Shown piece by piece: positions 10,401 to 19,691 of a stretch of DNA of 64,000 bases (within the stretch, counting starts at the first letter, position 1; every line of letters starts with the position of its first letter). The stretch comes from Kangiellaceae bacterium (GTDB taxonomy: Bacteria; Pseudomonadota; Gammaproteobacteria; Enterobacterales; Kangiellaceae), in contig JAPHTP010000005.1 of assembly GCA_026196875.1 (NCBI GenBank), positions 62,001 through 126,000 of the forward strand, written 5' to 3'. The position numbers and the translations under genes are program-made. A model generated the notes under the pieces. The model was given only the letters and a program-made list of their open reading frames with translations. It was not told the DNA's origin and searched no databases.

Positions 10401-10434
10401 AACGGAGAATATAGGCATTAGCTTCAATATAAGA

Positions 10435-10944
10435 TCAATTCCATTGAATCAGATCAAGTTGGCTTTCACCTTCGGCGAGATTCATCTTTATAATTTTGTT
10501 GTCTTTACTTACTGTGATTAGGCGAGGAATTCCTGCTTCCGCAAATTGTCTATAAATATTCCTGTCGAGATCAACTGCAAGAGGAACTTTAATTGAATGC
10601 GTTTTGCGCCACGCTTTAACGGTATCTTCACTTTCTTCCCTTGCGATTGCGACGACTTCCAAGTTTTCGTCATTCAACATTGGAGATTGATTCAGAGCTT
10701 TTAACGCACGATTAGAATCTGAGCACCAGGTCGCAAACAGGATGACCAACTTTTTTTTGCCAGGGCTATCTAATTCAATTAAATTTCCATCAACATCGGT
10801 AATTTTAGTGATAGGTAGCTCATCACCTGAACCAAGGAATTCCTTATACTTAGATTTACTAGCTGAGGCGGACCATAGCTGGCAGCCAGACAAGAATAAG
10901 CTCAACAGTATGATAGAAATAATTTTTGAAGTCGTTGGCTGCAT
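10435..10944 (-). CDS. TlpA/redoxin-family lipoprotein with a degenerate active site
   Basis: The 169-residue protein has a lipoprotein signal (lipobox LSGC, Cys21) and a thioredoxin-like domain with the beta-strand LVILFATWCSDS and a later cis-Pro segment (GIPRLITV). The usual WCxxC motif of TlpA/ResA reads WCSDS (Cys74, Ser77), so the resolving cysteine is missing. It therefore cannot form the normal active-site disulfide. It may be a one-cysteine peroxiredoxin-like protein or act through a mixed disulfide. It is a single-gene unit with its own terminator; the membrane destination (inner or outer) is unclear. Confidence 0.75.
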   Translation of the reverse strand: MQPTTSKIISIILLSLFLSGCQLWSASASKSKYKEFLGSGDELPITKITDVDGNLIELDSPGKKKLVILFATWCSDSNRALKALNQSPMLNDENLEVVAIAREESEDTVKAWRKTHSIKVPLAVDLDRNIYRQFAEAGIPRLITVSKDNKIIKMNLAEGESQLDLIQWN

Positions 10945-11080
10945 TTAAAAATTGCACTCGCTAAATAGTTTGGTGAATTTATATATTGCTGTTAAAAAAA
11001 AGTAAAGCGATTCTGTAAAAATAGCGAACCCGTTTAATACAAGTTTGCTTTTCGACAATACAATAGGCGTTACTTATATA

Positions 11081-12157
11081 TTAACCTTTGTTCTTAACGG
11101 GTCTAAATGGATGTACCCAAGAGGCAAATGCATCTACACCACGGGTTTGAAGCCAAATTTTACCCTTTCCTGAAAAACGACAAACAAAACCTTCCCCAGA
11201 GAAAAACAATGACTTATATCCGCCCACTTTACTGATGCTATATTCCAGTCCTTCAGTGAATGCAACTATGTTTCCTGTATCGACAACGTAACCATCATCC
11301 ACATCTAATTCGATCATTGCGCCATAAGTATTGAACCAAAGATCACCTTTTCCCTTACAGCGAATGAGAAATAAATTCTCTCCAGAAAAAAATCCTTTAG
11401 TCAGGCCTTGCCACTTGGTTTCAACTTCAACTCCGGCAGTGGATGCAACATATGCCGAATTCTGAAGATAAATCGTCTCATCGTTTAAAAACATGTGCCC
11501 AATATCTCCAGGCGAAGCAGGAGCAATGCCTACTTCTCCTTGACCGCCTTCTGCAGTATATTCATTAATAAATAACGACTCACCGGTAAGGAAACGACTA
11601 AAACCGCCTCCTAACTTAGTCTTCATCTTAATGTTGGTATCCATGGTTGCCATCGCCGATGCTTCGACTTTTAAAGTTTCATCTGCAGGAATTTTTACTG
11701 TGACAAAACCATAATCAGGTCGTCCCTCAAATTGAAACTGGTAACCCAGCAGGGGATCAGCATTGTCGTGCTTGAATTCTTCGTGCTGACTGTTTGCGGT
11801 ATTTTCTGGAGAAACTGCTGCAACGCTACTTATGGGCGAATCGGTAGCAACGCCTTCAACTAGCTGCTCATTCTGAACACTTGCAGTAACGCTAGTGTCC
11901 GGCTGTACGACATCTTCAGCCAGAACTCTTTGTTCAAGTACTTCCAAAGTACATTCGATCCCTTTTTTGGCAAGGGCCATTTTGTATTTCTTGCCGGTAG
12001 CTTCATCCACTGATTTTTTAATTGTGATTGGAGCGCGCGCGAACGTCTTTTCAGCTTTTTCCGATGGAATTCGAAACATGGTAGCCAATGATTCAATCGC
12101 CCCTTCCAGAGATGTATCGTCTAATAACTTACCAGTAAGGACTATTTTGTAGTTCAT
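11081..12157 (-). CDS. AIM24 family protein with N-terminal extension
   Basis: The 358-residue protein has a C-terminal AIM24 (TIGR00266-type) beta-rich domain from about residue 130. Signatures are FSRFLTGESLFINEY, GDIGHMFL and VDTGNIVAFTEGLEYSI. The first 78 residues form a small alpha/beta domain (YKIVLTGKLL...) that looks unrelated to AIM24. It is followed by an acidic, low-complexity linker. Mitochondrial AIM24 affects inner-membrane organisation, but bacterial members have no settled role. It is the last of three AIM24 paralogues in one operon, 13 nt after the next one. Confidence 0.8.
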   Translation of the reverse strand: MNYKIVLTGKLLDDTSLEGAIESLATMFRIPSEKAEKTFARAPITIKKSVDEATGKKYKMALAKKGIECTLEVLEQRVLAEDVVQPDTSVTASVQNEQLVEGVATDSPISSVAAVSPENTANSQHEEFKHDNADPLLGYQFQFEGRPDYGFVTVKIPADETLKVEASAMATMDTNIKMKTKLGGGFSRFLTGESLFINEYTAEGGQGEVGIAPASPGDIGHMFLNDETIYLQNSAYVASTAGVEVETKWQGLTKGFFSGENLFLIRCKGKGDLWFNTYGAMIELDVDDGYVVDTGNIVAFTEGLEYSISKVGGYKSLFFSGEGFVCRFSGKGKIWLQTRGVDAFASWVHPFRPVKNKG

Positions 12158-12170
12158 ACTTTTCTCCCTG

Positions 12171-12854
12171 TTATGCTTTGCGAGGTTTCAAGCCGGAAGT
12201 CAGGCTTGAGCCAAAACTTCCAGGATTGTGAGACTGGCACCAAACGGTCCCTTTTCCTTCAAACTTACAAACTAATCCTTCGCCGCCCAGAAATGAGTGA
12301 AGCCAACTCTTTCCTGCTTTAGTGATTGAAAAATCTAATGTTTCATTGAATGCTACTATGTGACCGCTATCGACTATCATTTCACCGTCGACTTCAATTG
12401 GATATATTGCGCCAAATGAATTCAGCAGCACTTTACCGTTGCCTTTTAAATTCAACCAAAAAATACTCTCGCCGGAAAAGAGTGATTTAAATCCCTGCCA
12501 TCCTAAATCAATCTCTACTTGGTGTTCACAGGCTACGAATGATCCACCTTGAACAATCAAGCTCTCGTTATCCAAGTCATAGGTCATCATATCACCAGCA
12601 AGATTTGCACCTAGCCAGAGTTCCCCAGGGCCGCCTTTCGGCTCGAAATGATTGATAAAAAATGATTCTCCAGAAAGCAATCTTTTAGCCGCTTTTAAAA
12701 TTCCTCTGCTTTGCTTTTTATGGGTCGTAGTGGTTACGTCCATATTGTTACTAGTGGCGATCATGGCGCCGGCTTCGGTAGTACAAATTTCATTTTCAGC
12801 AAGTATGATTTTTGCCGCAGTATTTCCAGGTTGGTGCATCAGTTCTATTTGCAT
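12171..12854 (-). CDS. AIM24 family protein
   Basis: The 227-residue protein is a single AIM24 domain. The family blocks are present (LLSGESFFINHFEPKG, GESIFWLNLKGNGKV, DSGHIVAFNETLDFSI, LGGEGLVCKFEGKG). It has no signal peptide or membrane segment, so it is probably cytoplasmic or peripherally attached. It is the middle member of the three-paralogue operon, 55 nt after the upstream copy and 13 nt before the extended copy. Confidence 0.85.
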   Translation of the reverse strand: MQIELMHQPGNTAAKIILAENEICTTEAGAMIATSNNMDVTTTTHKKQSRGILKAAKRLLSGESFFINHFEPKGGPGELWLGANLAGDMMTYDLDNESLIVQGGSFVACEHQVEIDLGWQGFKSLFSGESIFWLNLKGNGKVLLNSFGAIYPIEVDGEMIVDSGHIVAFNETLDFSITKAGKSWLHSFLGGEGLVCKFEGKGTVWCQSHNPGSFGSSLTSGLKPRKA

Positions 12855-12909
12855 AATAATTTCCTTTCCCTAAATTTTGTTCACTCGACTCTATATAGTT
12901 CTCAAATAG

Positions 12910-13572
12910 CTAATAGAGCTTAGGGTTGATCCAACTAGTTAAACCGGAAATACTTCTTGTCTGAACTACCACTTTGCCTTTACCTTCGACTCGAGTAACC
13001 AGTCCCTCTCCACCAAAGAAACTCGAAAAAATTCCGCCTGCTAACTGTAGCTTGAGTTTTATACCTGGCTCATAAGCGACTATGTGACTGGTATCGATAA
13101 TATATTCGCCATCAATCTCTTTATCGATTAGCGCACCGTAAGCGCCATACCATACTTTTCCATTGCCGCTAACTTCAAGTTTAAACAATCCTTCGCGCGC
13201 GATAAAAGAAACAAGACCGGCCCACTTAAGACCCAATTTGACACCTTCTGTCATCGCAATAAATGCTCCGGGCTGAAAGCACATTGAATTCCCTTTCAGT
13301 TCGACACAACGTATCTCCCCCGGCGTATTTTGAGTCAGCGTTATCTTTCTTCCTTGTTTAGTTTCGTTTTTAAAGTAACTAATAAATAAAGACTCACCAC
13401 CAAGAAACTTTCGCAAAAGCCCCCGAAAAAAGCCGCCATTAAAACCCGCGGTTAAATCAATCGATGCGTCCATACTCGACATAGTATCGGGCTCTGCAAC
13501 TAACACTTCATCCGGCTGTAGTTCAATATCTACATAAGAAAAAGCTTTACCACCTCTAATTTCACTCTTCAT
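12910..13572 (-). CDS. AIM24 family protein, translationally coupled to an M48 protease
   Basis: This is an AIM24-domain protein of 220 residues (LLRKFLGGESLFISYFKNE, DTSHIVAYEPGIKLKL, FFGGEGLVTRVEGKGKV). I chose the ATG at 13572. The ATG lies inside the end of the M48 gene with an 11-nt overlap, a common coupling arrangement, and the protein then begins at the usual place. A start at 13617 would add 15 residues of no family similarity. It is the first of three consecutive paralogues. Confidence 0.85.
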   Translation of the reverse strand: MKSEIRGGKAFSYVDIELQPDEVLVAEPDTMSSMDASIDLTAGFNGGFFRGLLRKFLGGESLFISYFKNETKQGRKITLTQNTPGEIRCVELKGNSMCFQPGAFIAMTEGVKLGLKWAGLVSFIAREGLFKLEVSGNGKVWYGAYGALIDKEIDGEYIIDTSHIVAYEPGIKLKLQLAGGIFSSFFGGEGLVTRVEGKGKVVVQTRSISGLTSWINPKLY

Positions 13573-14749
13573 TATTTTTATCTGCCTCCGATTGATAATC
13601 CGTTGTGAAAGCTTCAACTTCCCTTTTTAGTTGTTGAAAAACTTCATCATTAAATGAGTCGTACTGCTTTGAGTCAGCAAGCTTTTGACGCATTGCTTCA
13701 ATTCTGTCTTGCGTTGCGGGGTGAGAACTTAAAAGACCTAACGAGCCTTTTAACCAAAGTGCAGCCTGTTCATCTCCCAGTTCTTTTAACTTCTCTTCTT
13801 CTAATGCTTTTAGTCGTTCAAAAAAACTTACCAGACCTTCTTGTGGAATTTTGGCTTTAGAAAGCAGCTCGAATCCAGCATCGTCGGCTTCAGTTTCGAA
13901 TCCTCTAGAATAACTTTGATTTAAAAGTAGTGGAGCTGCGTTAGCGACAGCACCTAGTAATCCGGATACATCTCCGAACAATGCTTGTACGGTAATAAAT
14001 ATTCCGACATTACCCATCAAGCTTCGAATGCCGTGTTGATGAGTTACATGAGAAATTTCATGAGCCAATACACCCAGTACTTCTTCTCCAGATTCAGCAG
14101 CTAAAATCAGTCCACTATTGATCGCAATATATCCACCCGGTAACGCGAATGCATTAATCTGAGGATCATTAACTATGGCTACCCGGTATTGATACCTCTC
14201 CGACTTTGCAGCGTCGAGTAACGGCGCAATAAACTCATCCAATCTTTTTACGGCTTGTTCGTTTTCAAGTATTTGGTGCTCTATTGATATTTGCGCCCAT
14301 ACTGACTGACCTAACTCTTGTTCCCATTCTGCTGGTACATTTGGCGCAATCCAGCCTGTGATTCTATCCATTGAAAAAATTAGAAATAGTGGAGCGCCGA
14401 CAATGATCAAACAAATAGCCGCAAAGACGGACCAGTTAAAAACTCGTCTTCTTTTGGCTTTGTGTAGTTGTTGATTAACGTTAGGATTAGCTTTAAGTTG
14501 CGGTAGACGCAAAACTGAACGATCAGCGGTATAAACTTTCCAATCAGGTTTGGCTGGGTGGCTAAAAAAGACCAATCGATCACTCGCACCGCCAAGAGTA
14601 ACTCTTGCACCTTGAATGGGAAACTCTACTTTTTCGCTTTTGGTCTCAAATCGAATGTGAGATTGAGAAATAGAAAGACTTCCTGAGGATCTTCCTCCGG
14701 GTAAGTTATCATGAAAACCGTGACCGTCTACAAATATAGACTCAGACAA
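13562..14749 (-). CDS. M48 family membrane metallopeptidase
   Basis: The 395-residue protein has an N-terminal soluble domain of about 100 residues, one membrane segment (about 106-126) and an M48 peptidase domain. The zinc site is HEISH (His230, Glu231, His234), with Glu287 in ETEADDAG as the probable third ligand. The C-terminus is helical. M48 proteases of this layout act in envelope quality control. It heads the operon with three AIM24 genes, the first overlapping its 3' end. The coupling suggests a joint envelope role, which is inference. Confidence 0.88.
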   Translation of the reverse strand: MSESIFVDGHGFHDNLPGGRSSGSLSISQSHIRFETKSEKVEFPIQGARVTLGGASDRLVFFSHPAKPDWKVYTADRSVLRLPQLKANPNVNQQLHKAKRRRVFNWSVFAAICLIIVGAPLFLIFSMDRITGWIAPNVPAEWEQELGQSVWAQISIEHQILENEQAVKRLDEFIAPLLDAAKSERYQYRVAIVNDPQINAFALPGGYIAINSGLILAAESGEEVLGVLAHEISHVTHQHGIRSLMGNVGIFITVQALFGDVSGLLGAVANAAPLLLNQSYSRGFETEADDAGFELLSKAKIPQEGLVSFFERLKALEEEKLKELGDEQAALWLKGSLGLLSSHPATQDRIEAMRQKLADSKQYDSFNDEVFQQLKREVEAFTTDYQSEADKNNEE

Positions 14750-14870
14750 GCAAATCCCCTAAAAATACCATGGTTAACGTCGCTGTTAGTACGGAATAAA
14801 CTCTATTCGGTTTTTGACCGTAAATTTTCCAATCTACTGAGTATAGGGAGGCTGAATTCAAGTTGCAAGA

Positions 14871-14897
14871 CACAGGCTTCATAATTTGAAACCTGTG
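14871..14897 (-). terminator. Stem-loop at the end of the ilv operon
   Basis: A 10-bp stem on the minus strand (one G-U pair, 7-nt loop) lies 25 nt past the ilvA stop. It is followed only by TCTTG, so termination may be weak or factor-assisted. Confidence 0.5.
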
Positions 14898-14922
14898 CAC
14901 AGTGTTGAGAAATTATTATTGT

Positions 14923-16455
14923 CTACAGAAACTGCTTGAATGCGGGGTTAGTTGTTTCTTCTTTAAAAGAATAACCCAATTGTTTAAGGTGACGGAAGAA
15001 ATGTAATTGTGCAGAATCTGAAACATCGAACCCCGCCAGAACCTGCCCAATAGCACTACCATGATTGCGATAGTGAAATAGGGTTATATTCCAATCTTCG
15101 CCTAGGGTTTCAAGAAATTTCTCCAACGCACCAGGATATTCAGGAAATTCAAATTGAAAAACTCTCTCGTTAAGCTTGACCGGACTTTGACCACCTACCA
15201 TATAACGTACGTGCAATTTCGCTAATTCATTGTCGGTAAAATCCTTTACCGAATAATGACTTGCCAGATCAGAAATCAGTTCTTCTAACTCGCTTTCTCC
15301 TTGGCTTAGCTTTACCCCAACAAAAATATTCGCCTGTTTGTTATGGCTATACCGATAATTAAACTCGGTGATCACCTTTCCGCCGATAATTTGACAAAAC
15401 TTTTTAAAGCTACCTTTTTCTTCGGGGATAGTTACGGATAACACCGCCTCTTTCTTCTCTGCTAACTCACACCGCTCAGACACGTAACGTAAAGTATGAA
15501 AGTTCATATTCGCGCCACTTAGAATTGCCACAAGCTTCTCTCTTCCGTGACTAGTCTGAGTGTATCTAACGCATCCGGCTAAAGATAATGCACCGGCGGG
15601 TTCAGCGATAACTCGTGTGTGTTCAAATATTTCCTTAATAGCACCGCAGATTTCATCATTGGAAACAGTGATAACTTTATCGCAAAACGCTCTTATGAGG
15701 GGAAAAGTCTCTTCACCAATTCTTTTAACCGCAACGCCATCTGCAAACAGTCCAACCTGAGGCAAGTCTACCGGTTTTCCCTCAGCCAGAGCTGCAGTCA
15801 AGCACGCAGAATCTTCAGCTTCAACGCCAACAATTTTTATCGTTGGTCTTAACTGTTTCAGATAAGCAGCAACACCAGCGAGTAACCCTCCACCTCCGAC
15901 AGGCACAAAAACGACGTCAGCATCAGGTAGTTGTTGCAGTAACTCTTTGCCCAATGTACCTTGTCCTGCAATAACGTCCTTATCATCAAAAGGTGGGATA
16001 AAAACTGCGCCACTCTGCTTTGCCATTTCAATCGCTGCGGAGTTTGCCTCATTGAAACTTTTACCAATAAGTTTGACTCGCGCCCCAAGCTGCCGGACGC
16101 TTTGGGCCTTTATCTCAGGTGTAGTGATCGGCATCACGATAGTAGCCTTAATGCCGAGTTTTTGGGCCGATAAAGCAACTCCTTGTGCATGATTACCAGC
16201 GGAAGCTGCTACCACGCCACGTGACTTTCGTTCCGCATTGAGGTTTGCCAGTCGGTTATATGCGCCACGCAATTTAAATGAGTGAACAGGCTGCTGATCT
16301 TCACGTTTAAGATAAATCTGATTGCCGTGCTCTTTAGAAATTCGAGAAAGAAAATTCAAGTCGGTTTCTTTTGCAACATCATAAACCGGCGCCAATAAAA
16401 TCCGACGCAGGTAATCCATACCCAAGTCCAAATTTTTTGCCGAAGCTGTTTGCAT
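14923..16455 (-). CDS. ilvA: Threonine deaminase, biosynthetic
   Basis: Converts threonine to 2-oxobutanoate, the first committed step to isoleucine. The 510 residues form a PLP domain with the lysine in HSFKLRGAYN (Lys61) and the phosphate-binding loop VGGGGLLAG, followed by two ACT-like regulatory domains (from about residue 330). This matches the biosynthetic, isoleucine-inhibited type and not the short catabolic TdcB. It is the last gene of ilvGMEDA, 118 nt after ilvD. Confidence 0.97.
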   Translation of the reverse strand: MQTASAKNLDLGMDYLRRILLAPVYDVAKETDLNFLSRISKEHGNQIYLKREDQQPVHSFKLRGAYNRLANLNAERKSRGVVAASAGNHAQGVALSAQKLGIKATIVMPITTPEIKAQSVRQLGARVKLIGKSFNEANSAAIEMAKQSGAVFIPPFDDKDVIAGQGTLGKELLQQLPDADVVFVPVGGGGLLAGVAAYLKQLRPTIKIVGVEAEDSACLTAALAEGKPVDLPQVGLFADGVAVKRIGEETFPLIRAFCDKVITVSNDEICGAIKEIFEHTRVIAEPAGALSLAGCVRYTQTSHGREKLVAILSGANMNFHTLRYVSERCELAEKKEAVLSVTIPEEKGSFKKFCQIIGGKVITEFNYRYSHNKQANIFVGVKLSQGESELEELISDLASHYSVKDFTDNELAKLHVRYMVGGQSPVKLNERVFQFEFPEYPGALEKFLETLGEDWNITLFHYRNHGSAIGQVLAGFDVSDSAQLHFFRHLKQLGYSFKEETTNPAFKQFL

Positions 16456-16573
16456 TTTCTTTCTCCTAGTTTTGAATCAACTCAATGGTTCAACAATACA
16501 TAAAACAGATTGAGCGAGTTCGAAGTCTTCACGCAAAAATAAAAGCAGTCCTTCTATTTCGCTCGTGGGCCTT

Positions 16574-18415
16574 CTATTTTATTTTCGATAAATCTCTAAC
16601 TGCACCTTGGTCCGCACTGGTGGCTAACATTGCATAAGCCTTTAATGCCGCCGAAACTTTTCGAGCTCTTGCCTCAGCCGGCTTCCATCCTGATTGGTTC
16701 TTTTTTTCTCGGCGCCTTGCTAGTTCATCATCGGATACCTTTAAACTTACTTCACGACTCGGAATATCAATAAAAATATGATCGCCCTCCTCAATTAATC
16801 CGATAGTTCCTTGATTAGCAGCTTCCGGAGATACATGACCGATTGATAGCCCTGATGTTCCACCAGAGAAACGGCCATCCGTTATCAAGGCGCACTTTTC
16901 ACCCAAGCCCTTGCCTTTTAAATAGCTTGTGGGATACAACATTTCCTGCATGCCCGGCCCACCTTTAGGACCTTCATAGCGAATAACAACGACATCGCCC
17001 TCTTTAATTTGATCGCCAATAATTGCCTGTACAGCACTATCTTGACTTTCAAACACTCTTGCAGGTCCTTCAAAGGTTAAGCAACTCTCCGCTACACCTG
17101 CGGTTTTAACGATACAACCTTTCTCAGCCAAGTTACCTTTTAACACAGCTAAACCGCCATCTTTACTATAGGCATTTTCTAAAGTACGAATACAACCCTT
17201 TTCACGATCGTCATCAAGAGAGTCATAACGACACGATTGGCTCATTGCCTTAGTCGTTCTTATTCCAGCAGGACCCGCCTGAAAAAATTCTTTAACTGAA
17301 TCGTTTTGAGTAACTTTTACGTCCCACTTTTCTAGCGTCTGGCGTAGAGTACCGTCAGAAACATTGAGACAATCCGTGTGCAAAAGATTTGCTCTAGCAA
17401 GCTCCCCTAAGATTCCGGCAACACCGCCAGCGCGATGAACATCCTCCATATGATACTTGTTGCCAGAAGGCGCTACCTTACATAGATGTGGTACTTCACG
17501 AGACAAACGATCGATATCCGTCATATCAAAATTAACGCCCGCTTCTTGCGCTGCTGCAAGCAAGTGAAGAACAGTGTTGGTAGATCCACCCATTGCAATA
17601 TCAAGCACCATTGCATTTTCAAAAGCAGCTTTGTTAGCGATTGAACGAGGTAACGCAGAGTCATCATCTTTCTGATAGTAACGTTTGCAAAGCTCAACTA
17701 TTTTTTGCCCCGCGGCTTCAAATAATTTTCTGCGATCAGAATGAGTAGCCAGCATACTGCCATTTCCAGGTAGAGCTAAACCAAGCGCCTCAGTTAAGCA
17801 ATTCATCGAATTTGCAGTAAACATTCCGGAGCAAGAACCGCAAGTAGGACAAGCAGACTCTTCAACCTGTTGAACTTCTTCATCAGTTGCGTTGTCGTTA
17901 ACGGCTTGAACCATTGCGTCAACCAGATCAAGTTTGATTAATTGCTCAGACAATTTAGTTTTGCCTGCTTCCATTGGTCCACCAGAAACAAATATCACTG
18001 GTATGTTTAAGCGTAATGCAGCCATCAACATACCGGGCGTTATCTTGTCGCAATTGGAAATGCAAACCATCGCGTCAGCACAATGAGCATTGACCATATA
18101 TTCAACTGAGTCAGCGATCAGATCGCGCGAAGGTAGACTGTAAAGCATGCCGTCGTGCCCCATAGCAATACCATCATCGATTGCGATGGTGTTAAACTCC
18201 CTCGGAACACCGCCAGCTTGTTTAATTTGTTCGGCGACCAATTCACCGATTGGCGCTAAGTGCACATGGCCGGGAACAAATTGGGTATAAGAATTTACAA
18301 CGGCGATAATTGGTTTACCAAAGTCAGACTCTTTCATACCGGTGGCGCGCCATAAAGCACGCGCACCAGCCATTCGTCTTCCTTGGGTGCTGGTAGCCGA
18401 TCTGAGCTTAGGCAT
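16574..18415 (-). CDS. ilvD: Dihydroxy-acid dehydratase
   Basis: The 613-residue IlvD/Edd enzyme makes the 2-oxo acids that precede valine and isoleucine. Iron-sulfur cluster cysteines are visible in [11 protein letters not shown] and in [17 protein letters not shown]; a C-terminal barrel follows ([19 protein letters not shown]). The length equals that of E. coli IlvD (616). The start overlaps the ilvE 3' end by 8 nt, indicating coupling. Confidence 0.98.
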   Translation of the reverse strand: MPKLRSATSTQGRRMAGARALWRATGMKESDFGKPIIAVVNSYTQFVPGHVHLAPIGELVAEQIKQAGGVPREFNTIAIDDGIAMGHDGMLYSLPSRDLIADSVEYMVNAHCADAMVCISNCDKITPGMLMAALRLNIPVIFVSGGPMEAGKTKLSEQLIKLDLVDAMVQAVNDNATDEEVQQVEESACPTCGSCSGMFTANSMNCLTEALGLALPGNGSMLATHSDRRKLFEAAGQKIVELCKRYYQKDDDSALPRSIANKAAFENAMVLDIAMGGSTNTVLHLLAAAQEAGVNFDMTDIDRLSREVPHLCKVAPSGNKYHMEDVHRAGGVAGILGELARANLLHTDCLNVSDGTLRQTLEKWDVKVTQNDSVKEFFQAGPAGIRTTKAMSQSCRYDSLDDDREKGCIRTLENAYSKDGGLAVLKGNLAEKGCIVKTAGVAESCLTFEGPARVFESQDSAVQAIIGDQIKEGDVVVIRYEGPKGGPGMQEMLYPTSYLKGKGLGEKCALITDGRFSGGTSGLSIGHVSPEAANQGTIGLIEEGDHIFIDIPSREVSLKVSDDELARRREKKNQSGWKPAEARARKVSAALKAYAMLATSADQGAVRDLSKIK

Positions 18416-19382
18416 TGGCTACCTCTTTAACTTCTGCTAACTGAGCATTACTACTGGAACCATGGACAGGTTCTAACCAATCCCACTCATCTTTGGTTGT
18501 TCCATCAAATAAACCAAAAAATGCTTTCTGCAACTTTTCTGTAATTGGTCCGCGTTTGCCATTGCCAACCGGAATTTGATCAACACCTCTTACCGGAACA
18601 ACTTCGGCAGCCGTTCCAGTCATAAAGATTTCATCAGCAAGGTACAAAGCTTCCCGAGCAATACTTTCTTCACGCACTTCATAGCCATGTGCTTTTGCAA
18701 AAGTGATCAGAGTATCACGGGTCAAACCAGGTAAGATGCAACCTGATAATGGTGGTGTAAAAATAACCCCGTTGCGGATAACAAATAGATTCTCGCCAGC
18801 ACCTTCGCTGATCATACCATTCACATCCATCGCGATCCCTTCATGGTATCCATGACGCTTAGCTTCCATAGAAATCAATTGCGAACTCAAGTAATTACCG
18901 CCAGCTTTTGCGCCGGTTGGCATGGTATTCGGAGCCAACCGATTCCAGGAAGTGACACAAACGTCTACGCCGTTAGCTAAACCATCTTCACCGAGATAAG
19001 CCCCCCACTCAAATGCAGCGACCGCAACTTCAACTGGGACTCGAGGAGGAGTTAAACCTAAACCGACATTCCCGTAAAAAGCGATCGGACGAAGATATGC
19101 GCTTTTTAGGTTATTATCGGCAACAGCAGATTTACAGGCTTGATTAATATCTTCTTGAGTAAACGGAATATCCATTCGATAGATTTTTGCCGAATCAAAT
19201 AATCGTTGCGTATGATCTTTCAAACGAAAAACTTGTGGACCATCAGGCGTCTCATAAACACGCACACCTTCGAATACCGATGAACCATAGTGAATTGCGT
19301 GGGTTAAGACATGAACTTGTGCATCTTGCCACGGGATCATCTTGCCGTTAAACCAGATTTTTTCGGGTGTATTGTTCGCCAT
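18408..19382 (-). CDS. ilvE: Branched-chain amino acid aminotransferase
   Basis: The class IV PLP aminotransferase performs the last step for Val, Leu and Ile. Its 324 residues include the PLP lysine in [12 protein letters not shown] (Lys159), the same number as in E. coli, and the motif [10 protein letters not shown]. The N-terminal [24 protein letters not shown] is typical. It lies 48 nt after ilvM and overlaps ilvD. Confidence 0.98.
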   Translation of the reverse strand: MANNTPEKIWFNGKMIPWQDAQVHVLTHAIHYGSSVFEGVRVYETPDGPQVFRLKDHTQRLFDSAKIYRMDIPFTQEDINQACKSAVADNNLKSAYLRPIAFYGNVGLGLTPPRVPVEVAVAAFEWGAYLGEDGLANGVDVCVTSWNRLAPNTMPTGAKAGGNYLSSQLISMEAKRHGYHEGIAMDVNGMISEGAGENLFVIRNGVIFTPPLSGCILPGLTRDTLITFAKAHGYEVREESIAREALYLADEIFMTGTAAEVVPVRGVDQIPVGNGKRGPITEKLQKAFFGLFDGTTKDEWDWLEPVHGSSSNAQLAEVKEVANA

Positions 19383-19430
19383 TACTTCGTCCTCAGTTTT
19401 ACATTTGTGTTTCGGTATAAAATATATTTT

Positions 19431-19688
19431 TTACATGTGAGCTTGCGCTACCGTAGCGTGCTCAATAAATACTTGATTTACGTCCACCAACTTTTTCAGC
19501 TGGTTTTCTAAAAGATGAATCGGCCGCTTACTCTTTACACTTACCTGAATGTCCATAACCTGTTCTTGCGGCAAAATATTCATTGATATCTTGTCTACCT
19601 TAAATCCTCTAAAACGAACGACTCGCAATAACTGCTCCATGGTTGCGGGTTCGTTGTTCGCCTTTATTTTTAGTAAGTGTTGTTTCAT
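19431..19688 (-). CDS. ilvM: Acetolactate synthase II small (ACT) subunit
   Basis: The 85-residue single ACT domain (VVRFRGFKVDKISMNI) is the length of E. coli IlvM. It starts 3 nt after ilvG and regulates or stabilises the large subunit. A short ACT-only subunit paired with a large subunit of this kind points to the type II isozyme, which in E. coli is relatively insensitive to valine. Confidence 0.94.
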   Translation of the reverse strand: MKQHLLKIKANNEPATMEQLLRVVRFRGFKVDKISMNILPQEQVMDIQVSVKSKRPIHLLENQLKKLVDVNQVFIEHATVAQAHM

Positions 19689-19691
19689 CTC

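Larger units (their letters stand above)
9843..10434. other. 592-nt intergenic region between protease and redoxin genes
   Basis: AT-rich and without a credible coding region. It should contain the protease promoter near its left end, but no convincing -35/-10 pair can be picked out. It holds two minus-strand terminator-like hairpins, listed separately. The stretch around 10,168-10,205 contains AATACCAATTT, a word common in intergenic repeats of marine gammaproteobacteria, but no second copy was seen here. Confidence 0.6.
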
